DNA from: an uncultured Eubacteriales bacterium
Lineage (GTDB): Bacteria > Bacillota > Clostridia > Oscillospirales > Acutalibacteraceae
Direction of reading: 5' to 3'
Length of the DNA stretch: 12,965 bases
Assembly: GCA_900320925.1 (NCBI GenBank)
Contig: ONUD01000112.1
Coordinates: forward strand, 1 to 12,965
Position 1 is the stretch's first letter. Every line of letters starts with the position of its first letter. Of the stretch, positions 6,277 through 12,965 are shown piece by piece. Position numbers and translations under genes: made by a program. Under the pieces are notes generated by a model. It was not told where the DNA came from. It made no database searches and was given only the letters and a program-made list of their open reading frames with translations.

Positions 6277-7460
6277 AGAAAGTAACAACAGCCATTATTG
6301 GCGGCGGTGCGGCAGGACTTGCGTGTGCCGTGACCTGCGGCGGCAGTACGGTGATTCTGGAACGGCAGGCACGGGTCGGCAGAAAACTCCTTGCCACAGG
6401 CAGCGGACGCTGTAATATCACCAATCGGAATGCTTCCGCTTCCCATTACCACGGCGATGAAGCGTTGATACACTCTGTTTTGTCACGTTTCTCCCCCAAA
6501 GACTGCGAGCAGTTTTTTGGTCAGATGGGTGTCCTGTTCCGTGACGAGGAGGACGGCAGGGTCTATCCTTACAGCAATCAGGCATCAACGGTACTGGACG
6601 CTCTGCGGGCGGCGTGTGCAAGACGGAAGGTAGAGGAACTCTGCGAATTTGCCATCACCGACATTAAAAAGAAAAAAGGTATCTTTGAAATCATCTCCGA
6701 CAGGATGACGATACAGGCAGAAAATGTAGTGCTGGCAACAGGCTCCAAAGCCTCCCCCTCCCTCGGCGGCAATGATACAGGGTATCAGCTTCTGCAACCA
6801 TTCGGTATCTTCTCAACACCCCTACAGCCTGCCCTCTGCCCCGTTTTCACCAAAGAAAAATATAAACTATTAAAGGGTGTCCGTGCCAAGGGAAGCGTCA
6901 CGCTCTTTTCCAACGGCAAACCAATCCTCTCCCGTGACGGAGAAATCCAGTTTACAGACTATGGCATATCGGGCATTTGCGTGTTTGAAACCGCAAGATG
7001 GGCTTATCAGCCACACACCTCCATTGAAATAGACGTGATGAAAGACTACTCCGAAAAGGAACTTTGCCGTTACCTGTACCAATGCCGAAAATTATTTGCG
7101 GACACGTCTGACATTCTGTCAGGAGCTTTGCACAAAAAGCTGTCACAAGTCATTGTGCAGTCCTGCGGACTTGCCAAAAAGCCTTGCCGTGATCTGTCGG
7201 AACGGGATATACAAACACTTGCCCATACCGTCAAACATTTTGCCTTTACCCCCGTATCGGGTGACGGCTATCAGTCGGCACAGGTCACGGCAGGAGGCAT
7301 TTCTTCAAAATATCTCCATGCAGATACCTTGATGGCAAAAAATGTCAAAAATCTGTATGTATGCGGCGAACTGTTAGATGTGGACGGCGACTGCGGCGGT
7401 TATAACCTGCATTTTGCCTTTGGAAGCGGTATTCTTGTCGGAAAGGCGGTAAAAACATGA
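6273..7460 (+). CDS. HI0933/YhiN/BaiN-family FAD-dependent oxidoreductase
   Basis: The 395-residue flavoprotein has an N-terminal Rossmann loop IIGGGAAGL (8-16) and the family-specific block GRKLLATGSGRCNITN (36-51). VVLATGS (152-158) is the second FAD-contact strand, and QVTAGGIS is at 337-344. The C-terminal signature CGELLDVDGDCGGYN (364-378) is followed by an FGSG loop. These blocks define the HI0933-like family, found across bacteria. BaiN, a member, reduces bile-acid intermediates in Clostridium scindens, but most members have no proven substrate, so the bai name should not be transferred. AGAAAGGT lies 8 nt before the start, which overlaps the tadA stop in ATGA. It overlaps the next flavoprotein gene in the same way. 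Confidence 0.92.
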   Translation: MKKVTTAIIGGGAAGLACAVTCGGSTVILERQARVGRKLLATGSGRCNITNRNASASHYHGDEALIHSVLSRFSPKDCEQFFGQMGVLFRDEEDGRVYPYSNQASTVLDALRAACARRKVEELCEFAITDIKKKKGIFEIISDRMTIQAENVVLATGSKASPSLGGNDTGYQLLQPFGIFSTPLQPALCPVFTKEKYKLLKGVRAKGSVTLFSNGKPILSRDGEIQFTDYGISGICVFETARWAYQPHTSIEIDVMKDYSEKELCRYLYQCRKLFADTSDILSGALHKKLSQVIVQSCGLAKKPCRDLSERDIQTLAHTVKHFAFTPVSGDGYQSAQVTAGGISSKYLHADTLMAKNVKNLYVCGELLDVDGDCGGYNLHFAFGSGILVGKAVKT

Positions 7461-9028
7461 TAAGACTGAATGAAGTGGCTCTGGCACTGGACTATGACGA
7501 GCAGAGTCTGAAAAAAGCGGCTGCCAAAAAACTCAATATCCCTGTATCGGACATACAGTCCGTTTCGCTTTATAAAAGAAGCGTGGACGCACGCAAAAAG
7601 GACAATGTCCATTTCACGGCGGCATTAGATGTCAAAGCCGACCATGAAAAAAGCATTGTCCGAAAATGCAGGAATGCCGTGCTTGTGGAGGAATACCGAT
7701 ATGATTTGCCGAAAGGCGGAACGCTTGCGAAAAGACCTGTCATTATCGGCAGTGGCCCCTGCGGACTGTTTGCCGCCCTGATACTGGCACAGTGCGGTCA
7801 AAAACCCATCATCATCGAAAGAGGGCGTGATGTAGACAGCCGTACCCAAGATGTCCGTACTTTCTGGAACGGCGGTATACTGGACGAAACTTCCAACGTG
7901 CAGTTTGGAGAAGGCGGTGCCGGCACGTTTTCTGACGGCAAACTGAACACAGGTACGAAAGATTCACGTATCCGCAAGGTTCTCATGGAATTTGCCGCAC
8001 ACGGTGCATCAAAGGAAATCCTTTATCTTGCCAAGCCGCATATCGGTACGGATATGCTGAAAACGACTGTCAGAAATATCCGTCAGACCATTCTGGCACT
8101 GGGCGGAGAATATTGGTTTGAAACCCAATTGACGGGCTTGCAAATTGTCAACGGTGCGGTCACTGCCGTGGAATTGCGAAAACACGATTTTGCATTTTCA
8201 ATGGAAACCGACCATGTGATTCTTGCCATCGGTCACAGTGCCAGAGATACCTTTGCCATGCTGAGGGATACGGGAATCGCCATGGAACAGAAGCCCTTTG
8301 CCATGGGGGTGCGTATCGAACACTTGCAGGAACATATCAATCAAAGCCAGTATGGGACATTCTGGAATCACCCCTGTCTGTCAGCGGCAGATTACAAATT
8401 AGCCGTACATTTGCCCCAAAGAGGGGTATTTACATTTTGTATGTGTCCGGGGGGCAGTGTGGTAGCGGCGGCAAGTGAGCAAGGCAGGCTTGTCACCAAC
8501 GGTATGAGTGAATTTGCCCGTGACAAAACCAATGCCAATGCCGCCCTGCTGACCAATGTCACTCCTGAGGACTTTGGCAGTGAGGAGGTCTTGGCAGGCA
8601 TACAGCTCCAGCGGCAGTTGGAAGAAACTGCCTTTCGTGCAGGCGGTGAAAACTACCATGCTCCTGTACAGCGGGTATGTGATTTCCTGCAAGGGCAAAA
8701 AACGGTTGCTATCGGCTCTGTTGTGCCAAGCTATCAGCCAGGCTATACACTGACAGATCTGCACAATTGTCTGCCTGCATGGATGACAGACTCCCTGAAA
8801 GAGGGGATGCTTCTCATGGACAAAAAACTTCACGGCTTTGCAGACGGGGATGCCGTTCTGACAGCCGTGGAAAGCCGCAGTTCTTCTCCGGTGCGTATCC
8901 TGCGTGACAGCCGGATGCAGTCGGTGTCATGCAGGGGGCTGTACCCTTGCGGAGAGGGGGCAGGCTATGCGGGCGGTATTATCTCGGCGGCTGTGGACGG
9001 TATCAAGGCGGCAGAAATGATTGTGTAA
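7457..9028 (+). CDS. COG2509-type FAD-dependent protein
   Basis: The 523-residue protein has an N-terminal region of about 90 residues rich in Lys/Asp (includes LYKRSVDARKKD), typical of COG2509. A Rossmann FAD loop VIIGSGPCGL (95-104) follows, then the distinctive GEGGAGTFSDGKL (151-163), and the C-terminal block PCGEGAGYAGGIISAA that closes the FAD site. The length fits the family. Function is unestablished; annotations as 'dehydrogenase' are by fold only. The start overlaps the upstream stop as ATGA and has a weak AAAGG about 10 nt upstream. The stop TAA at 9026-9028 is followed after 5 nt by a terminator hairpin, so this is the last gene of the operon. Having two unrelated-subfamily flavoproteins side by side suggests a shared pathway, which is inference. 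Confidence 0.9.
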   Translation: MIRLNEVALALDYDEQSLKKAAAKKLNIPVSDIQSVSLYKRSVDARKKDNVHFTAALDVKADHEKSIVRKCRNAVLVEEYRYDLPKGGTLAKRPVIIGSGPCGLFAALILAQCGQKPIIIERGRDVDSRTQDVRTFWNGGILDETSNVQFGEGGAGTFSDGKLNTGTKDSRIRKVLMEFAAHGASKEILYLAKPHIGTDMLKTTVRNIRQTILALGGEYWFETQLTGLQIVNGAVTAVELRKHDFAFSMETDHVILAIGHSARDTFAMLRDTGIAMEQKPFAMGVRIEHLQEHINQSQYGTFWNHPCLSAADYKLAVHLPQRGVFTFCMCPGGSVVAAASEQGRLVTNGMSEFARDKTNANAALLTNVTPEDFGSEEVLAGIQLQRQLEETAFRAGGENYHAPVQRVCDFLQGQKTVAIGSVVPSYQPGYTLTDLHNCLPAWMTDSLKEGMLLMDKKLHGFADGDAVLTAVESRSSSPVRILRDSRMQSVSCRGLYPCGEGAGYAGGIISAAVDGIKAAEMIV

Positions 9029-9033
9029 TCCAA

Positions 9034-9065
9034 AACAGGGCGGTACTTTTTCGTACTGCCCTGTT
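9034..9065. terminator. Bidirectional intrinsic terminator between convergent operons
   Basis: AACAGGGCGGTAC (9034-9046) pairs with GTACTGCCCTGTT (9053-9065), giving a 13-bp stem with one G:U pair and a 6-nt loop (TTTTTC). T-rich DNA follows on the plus strand and TTTT on the minus strand. It begins 5 nt after the plus-strand stop and ends 7 nt before the pyrG stop, so both operons appear to use it. Confidence 0.85.
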
Positions 9066-9072
9066 GTTATAT

Positions 9073-10671
9073 TCATTTTACCAGACTGGCTTTGACAAAT
9101 TCACGGAATAACGGATGAGCATGGTTGGGACGGCTCTTGAATTCGGGATGGTACTGCACACCGATATAGAAGCGGTTGGCAGGAATCTCGACGGCCTCTA
9201 CTAACAGTCCGTTCGGAGAGGTACCTGTGATAGCCATGCCGTTTTCTTCAAACTGACTGCGGAAGGCATTGTTAAATTCATAGCGGTGGCGGTGGCGTTC
9301 CTTGATTTCGGAAACACCGTAAGCTCTGCTCATGATGGTATTTTTGCGTATTTTGCAGGGATAGGCTCCCAGACGCATGGTACCGCCCATGTCCACAATG
9401 CCTTTCTGGTCAGGCATCAGGTCAATGACCTTATGCAGGCTCTGTTCCGCAAACTCGCCGGAATGGGCATCCTTGAAGCCCAGCACGTTGCGGGCATACT
9501 CAATGACAGCAGTCTGCATTCCCAGACAAATGCCGAGATAGGGGATATCATGCTCTCTGGCATACTGAGCGGCAATGATCTTGCCCTCTATGCCCCTGTT
9601 GCCAAAACCGCCGGGGACAAGAATCCCGTCTGCATGACCGAGAAGCTCTTCTGCCGTGTATTCCGTAATCAGTTCGGTATCGACCCATTCGATCTCCACG
9701 AATGCCTGATTTTCATAGCCTGCATGGTGCAGGGCTTCTGCCACGGAAAGATAGGCATCATGAAGCTGTACATACTTGCCGCAAAGGGCAATCGTGACCT
9801 TTTTGTCACGGGAGTTGATTCTGTCCAGCATTTCCTGCCACTCGCTCATATCGGGCTTGGGGGCGTCAATTTTCAGTTCACGGCAGACAATATCACTGAA
9901 ATTCGCCTTGTCCAGCATGAGCGGTGCTTGGTAGAGAACAGGGATGGTCATGTTTTCAATGACACAATCGGGCTTGACATTGCAGAACATGGCAATTTTC
10001 TTGAAAATACTCGGTTCAAGCGGTTCATCACAGCGAAGCACCATAATATCGGGATTGATGCCGAGGGAACGCAGTTCTTTGGCAGAGTGCTGGGCAGGCT
10101 TGGATTTATGTTCCTCGCTGCCCTTGATGTACGGCACCAGGCAGACATGGACAAACAGGCTGTTTTCTTTTCCGACTTCCACGGATACCTGACGGATGGC
10201 TTCCAAAAACGGCTGGCTCTCGATGTCACCGACCGTGCCGCCGATTTCCGTAATGACGACATCGGCTTCGGAGATTTTGCCGAGGGCATAGATAAAATCC
10301 TTGATTTCATTGGTGATATGGGGGATGACCTGTACGGTTTCCCCCAGATAATCTCCCTTGCGTTCCTTTTCCAGCACATTGGAATAGACCTTTCCCGTCG
10401 TGAGGTTGGAATATTTGTTGAGGTCTTCATCAATGAACCGTTCATAATGACCGAGATCAAGGTCGGTTTCCGCACCGTCCTCGGTGACATACACTTCACC
10501 GTGCTGATAGGGACTCATGGTACCAGGGTCGACATTGATATAGGGATCCAGCTTCTGTGCGGCTACTTTCAAGCCTCTGGCTTTCAAAAGTCTTCCGAGC
10601 GAAGCAGCCGTAATGCCCTTGCCAGGACCCGATACAACACCGCCTGTTACGAAAATATACTTTCTTGTCAT
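9073..10671 (-). CDS. pyrG: PyrG, CTP synthase
   Basis: The 532-residue protein is a full-length CTP synthase. The synthetase domain has the P-loop region GGVVSGPGKG (10-19), KLDPYINVDPGTMSP, the Mg/UTP region DGAETDLDLGHYERF, and TEIGGTVGDIES (141-152). The glutaminase domain has PGGFGNRG (353-360), the nucleophile Cys382 in GICLGMQ, and the His508/Glu510 pair in QYHPEF. It makes CTP from UTP, ATP and glutamine in the cytoplasm. One oddity is Pro16 where the P-loop nearly always has Leu (SGLGKG/SSLGKG); the catalytic Lys18 is intact. AAGGAG about 10 nt upstream supports the start, which overlaps the stop of the CarB-DapF frame in ATGA, so the two are co-translated. The gene ends just before the shared terminator. 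Confidence 0.97.
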   Translation of the reverse strand: MTRKYIFVTGGVVSGPGKGITAASLGRLLKARGLKVAAQKLDPYINVDPGTMSPYQHGEVYVTEDGAETDLDLGHYERFIDEDLNKYSNLTTGKVYSNVLEKERKGDYLGETVQVIPHITNEIKDFIYALGKISEADVVITEIGGTVGDIESQPFLEAIRQVSVEVGKENSLFVHVCLVPYIKGSEEHKSKPAQHSAKELRSLGINPDIMVLRCDEPLEPSIFKKIAMFCNVKPDCVIENMTIPVLYQAPLMLDKANFSDIVCRELKIDAPKPDMSEWQEMLDRINSRDKKVTIALCGKYVQLHDAYLSVAEALHHAGYENQAFVEIEWVDTELITEYTAEELLGHADGILVPGGFGNRGIEGKIIAAQYAREHDIPYLGICLGMQTAVIEYARNVLGFKDAHSGEFAEQSLHKVIDLMPDQKGIVDMGGTMRLGAYPCKIRKNTIMSRAYGVSEIKERHRHRYEFNNAFRSQFEENGMAITGTSPNGLLVEAVEIPANRFYIGVQYHPEFKSRPNHAHPLFREFVKASLVK

Positions 10672-12965
10672 AACTCGATTTCTCCTTCAAATACGGTTTC
10701 CGCATAGCCTGTCAGGTAGACGGTTTCATCGGTATATTCAATAATCAGATTGCCGCCCTTGAGCTTGACGGTAATAGGTTCGTTTTTCCGGCACAGACCG
10801 TTCTCCACGGCTGCCACAGCAACGGCACAGGCACCTGTTCCGCAAGCCCATGTTTCACCGCTGCCACGCTCCCATACACGCATTTCAATGGTATGGTCGT
10901 CAATGACCTTGACAAACTCGGCATTGACTCTTTCAGGGAACAGTTCACTGTTTTCAAAGAGAGGCCCGATTTTTTCGAGGTCGATTTTCTGCACGTTGTT
11001 GCAGAATACAACACTATGGGGATTGCCCATGGACACGCAGGTAATATAGTATTCCACACCGCCGATGGTGACAGGTTCGTTGATGACCTTCGACTTGTTG
11101 ATGGCAACGGGGATTTCGGAAGCTGTCAGCACCGCCTTGCCCATATCCACACGCAGAACATCCACATTACCGTCATGACGGTAAGCTTTCAGGGTTTTAA
11201 TGCCGCTGAGGGTTTCCACGGTGATGGTATCGCCCTGTACCATGTGGTGGTCAAAGAGATACTTGCCGACACAGCGGATACCGTTGCCGCACATTTTGCC
11301 CTCACTGCCGTCAAGGTTGTACATCTTCATTTTGGCATCCGCCACGTCGGACGGGCAAATCAAAATGACACCGTCACCGCCGATACCGTATCTTCTGTCG
11401 GCAAAACGCACGCTCAGACCTTCGGGATTGTTGATTTTCTGGTCAAAGCAGTTGAAGTAGATATAGTCATTGCCGCAGCCCTGCATTTTGGTAAAGTGCA
11501 GTTTGACCTTTTCGGTTCTCATGTCATTGATGTCCACCAGTTCGGTACTGTATTCGGAGTACTTGCTTTTAAGGGAGTCTGCCAGTGCATTGGCGGTATC
11601 AATGGAGGTCAGGCAGGGAATATTGCGTTCCACAGTCTTGCGTCTGATTTTGACACTGTCACGGGTCGGGATCCTGCCCTTGGAGGAGGTAGAGATGACA
11701 TAGTTGATTTTACCGCTCTCGATGAGTGTCAGGGTATTTTCCCTGCTGTTTTCGTGGATTTTGTCCACCTCAATGACATCCAGACCATAATTGCGGAGGG
11801 TCTGTGCAGTTCCCTTGGTGGCATAGAGGGTGAAGCCCATCTCGTCATATTTCTTGGCAACATCGCCGATTTCACCCTTGTCGGGATTTCTGACGGTGAT
11901 AAAGACACCGCCCTGCTTGGTCATTTTGTAGCCTGCGGCAATCAGCCCCTTGTAGAGGGCTTCTTCCAGCGTATTGGCAATGCCCAGCACCTCGCCTGTC
12001 GACTTCATTTCGGGGCCGAGCTGGTTGTCCACGTTGATAAGCTTTTCAAAGGAGAATACAGGCACTTTGACGGCAACATACGGAGAACGTCTGTAAAGCC
12101 CCGTGCCGTAGCCCATATCTGCCAGTTTTTCACCGAGCATGGCTCTGGTAGCAAGGTCGACCATCGGCACGCCTGTCACCTTGCTGATATAGGGAATCGT
12201 TCGGGAGGAACGGGGATTGACTTCAATCACATACAGCTTGCCTTCATAGATGAGGTACTGGATATTGACAAGTCCCTTGGTTTTGAGGGACACTGCCAGA
12301 TTTTTAGAGGTGGTGATGATGGTTTGTGTCATTTCATCGCTGATGTTCCAGGCAGGATAGACAGCGATGGAGTCACCCGAATGGATACCGGCTCTTTCCA
12401 CGTGCTGCATGATACCCGGAATCAGGATATCCTCGCCGTCACAGATGGCATCCACTTCCAGCTCTGTGCCGGAAAGGTATTTATCAATCAGAATCGGATT
12501 TTCGATATTCTGGGCAAGGATGATGGCCATATATTCTTTGATGTCGGCTTCGTTGAAAGCGATAATCATGTTCTGACCGCCCAGCACGTAGGACGGACGC
12601 ATCAGTACAGGATAGCCGATTCTTTCTGCCACTTCCAGTGCTTCAGGGGTGGTCATGACCGTGAAGCCCTCAGGACGCTTGACATGGTGCAGTTCCAGCA
12701 ATTCATCAAAGCGTTCCCTGTCCTCTGCCATGTCAATGCTGTCGGCGGAGGTGCCGAGGATGTTCACGCCGTTGTCATTCAGGTACTTGGTCAGCTTGAT
12801 TGCGGTCTGGCCGCCGAATGCTACCACAACACCGTAGGGCTTTTCAGTGGCAATGATCCCCATGACATCTTCATTGGTCAGCGGTTCAAAATACAGTCTG
12901 TCGGCAGTGTCAAAGTCGGTGGAAACGGTTTCGGGGTTGTTGTTGACGATGACCACATCATAGCC
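10668..12965 (-). CDS. CarB-DapF fusion: carbamoyl-phosphate synthase large subunit (C-terminal half in window) joined to diaminopimelate epimerase; runs off right edge
   Basis: A single open frame of 765 codons extends from the window edge to TGA 10670-10668. It continues a CarB whose N-terminal half lies outside. The first part begins within the second ATP-grasp half (NNNPETVSTDFDTADR, then FGGQTA, MRPSYVLGG, and VIEVNPRSSRT near the metal site). It continues into the allosteric MGS-like domain (YATKGTA to SIDTANALADSL). CarB then reaches its usual end at ELVDIND, and without any stop the frame becomes a complete DapF. CarB makes carbamoyl phosphate for pyrimidines and arginine; DapF turns LL-DAP into meso-DAP for lysine and peptidoglycan. 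The joint is only about 6-10 residues (DMRTEKVKL). It could be one bifunctional polypeptide, be cleaved, or also yield free DapF from Met at 11522. The next gene is pyrG with a 4-nt overlap. Confidence 0.9.
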   Translation of the reverse strand, partial: GYDVVIVNNNPETVSTDFDTADRLYFEPLTNEDVMGIIATEKPYGVVVAFGGQTAIKLTKYLNDNGVNILGTSADSIDMAEDRERFDELLELHHVKRPEGFTVMTTPEALEVAERIGYPVLMRPSYVLGGQNMIIAFNEADIKEYMAIILAQNIENPILIDKYLSGTELEVDAICDGEDILIPGIMQHVERAGIHSGDSIAVYPAWNISDEMTQTIITTSKNLAVSLKTKGLVNIQYLIYEGKLYVIEVNPRSSRTIPYISKVTGVPMVDLATRAMLGEKLADMGYGTGLYRRSPYVAVKVPVFSFEKLINVDNQLGPEMKSTGEVLGIANTLEEALYKGLIAAGYKMTKQGGVFITVRNPDKGEIGDVAKKYDEMGFTLYATKGTAQTLRNYGLDVIEVDKIHENSRENTLTLIESGKINYVISTSSKGRIPTRDSVKIRRKTVERNIPCLTSIDTANALADSLKSKYSEYSTELVDINDMRTEKVKLHFTKMQGCGNDYIYFNCFDQKINNPEGLSVRFADRRYGIGGDGVILICPSDVADAKMKMYNLDGSEGKMCGNGIRCVGKYLFDHHMVQGDTITVETLSGIKTLKAYRHDGNVDVLRVDMGKAVLTASEIPVAINKSKVINEPVTIGGVEYYITCVSMGNPHSVVFCNNVQKIDLEKIGPLFENSELFPERVNAEFVKVIDDHTIEMRVWERGSGETWACGTGACAVAVAAVENGLCRKNEPITVKLKGGNLIIEYTDETVYLTGYAETVFEGEIEL
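10671..11522 (-). other. dapF: DapF portion of the fusion (complete diaminopimelate epimerase)
   Basis: From Met at 11522 this is 284 residues, the normal length of free DapF. It opens with FTKMQGCGNDYIYF. The first catalytic cysteine, in DGSEGKMCGNGIR, is encoded at 11291-11289. The second, in ETWACGTGAC, is encoded at 10844-10842. The SMGNPHSV and NAEFV blocks between them are standard. Both half-domains are whole, so the epimerase should be active. The methionine at 11522-11520 could act as an internal start, but only a weak GGTGGA lies about 10 nt before it. Confidence 0.92.
11523..12965 (-). other. carB: CarB portion of the fusion (second ATP-grasp half and MGS domain)
   Basis: This segment corresponds to about the last 480 residues of a CarB of roughly 1070. 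It covers the carbamate-phosphorylating ATP-grasp module, missing only its first part, and the C-terminal MGS-like regulatory domain. Key blocks are GQTAIKL, RPSYVLGGQNM, YLSGTELEVDA, GIMQHVERAGIHSGDS and IEVNPRSSRTIPYISK, all intact, so this half looks catalytically competent. The MGS domain is where UMP or ornithine act in E. coli; its effector here cannot be inferred. The small partner carA and the glutaminase are not in the window. Confidence 0.92.

Noticed and set aside
9286..10707. A 473-codon open frame on the plus strand across pyrG
   Set aside because: It is fully antisense to a strongly conserved CTP synthase, shows no recognisable domain, and is explained by the codon pattern of the opposite strand.
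10668..12965. CarB-DapF joint as a frameshift artefact
   Set aside because: Both halves are intact in the same frame with their natural ends meeting, which a single indel would not produce; only a lost stop codon by base error remains possible and is listed under the finding.
1..12965. Mobile elements, CRISPR arrays, riboswitches, tRNA or rRNA genes
   Set aside because: No transposase or integrase motifs, direct-repeat arrays, or RNA-gene cores were seen; the only non-coding stretches are 162 and 44 nt long.

Overview
The window is ordinary-looking chromosomal DNA from a low-to-mid GC Gram-positive bacterium, most likely a Clostridia member close to Ruminococcus/Oscillospiraceae. This placement is inferred from the gene set: tandem M42 aminopeptidases, an 'aluminium resistance' PLP enzyme, a COG2509 flavoprotein, and the CarB, DapF and PyrG sequence style. 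I had no search to confirm it. I saw no insertion sequence, phage gene, CRISPR array, tRNA or rRNA. Apart from 162 bp at 833-994 and 44 bp at 9029-9072, the window is all coding sequence.

Left edge (1-832, minus): the N-terminal 277 codons of glmU (UDP-GlcNAc synthesis), running off the window. A short divergent control region follows (833-994). It carries a strong sigma-A-like promoter with extended -10 for the plus strand, and two inverted repeats, one overlapping the -35 box.

Centre (995-9028, plus): eight genes, every junction overlapping by 1 to 23 nt, so almost certainly one translationally coupled operon. In order they are two M42 metallo-aminopeptidases, a GNAT acetyltransferase, a PLP enzyme of the aluminium-resistance/methionine-gamma-lyase-like family, a CPBP (CAAX-like) membrane protease, the tRNA adenosine deaminase tadA, a BaiN/YhiN-type (HI0933) flavoprotein and a COG2509 FAD-dependent protein. 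The first four suggest peptide and amino-acid turnover. tadA is a translation housekeeping gene, and the last two are uncharacterised redox proteins. A perfect-looking hairpin (9034-9065) ends this operon and serves the convergent one as well.

Right side (9073-12965, minus): pyrG (CTP synthase) lies downstream of, and overlaps by 4 nt, a long reading frame that encodes the C-terminal half of CarB (carbamoyl-phosphate synthase large subunit) joined in frame, with no stop codon, to a complete DapF (diaminopimelate epimerase). This CarB-DapF fusion is the most unusual thing in the window. It physically joins the entry enzyme of pyrimidine/arginine synthesis to a lysine/peptidoglycan enzyme, and the next gene makes CTP. 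Second-tier oddities are a proline in the usually Leu-containing P-loop of CTP synthase, an Arg in the metal-site motif of the first M42 peptidase, and the fully overlapping operon.
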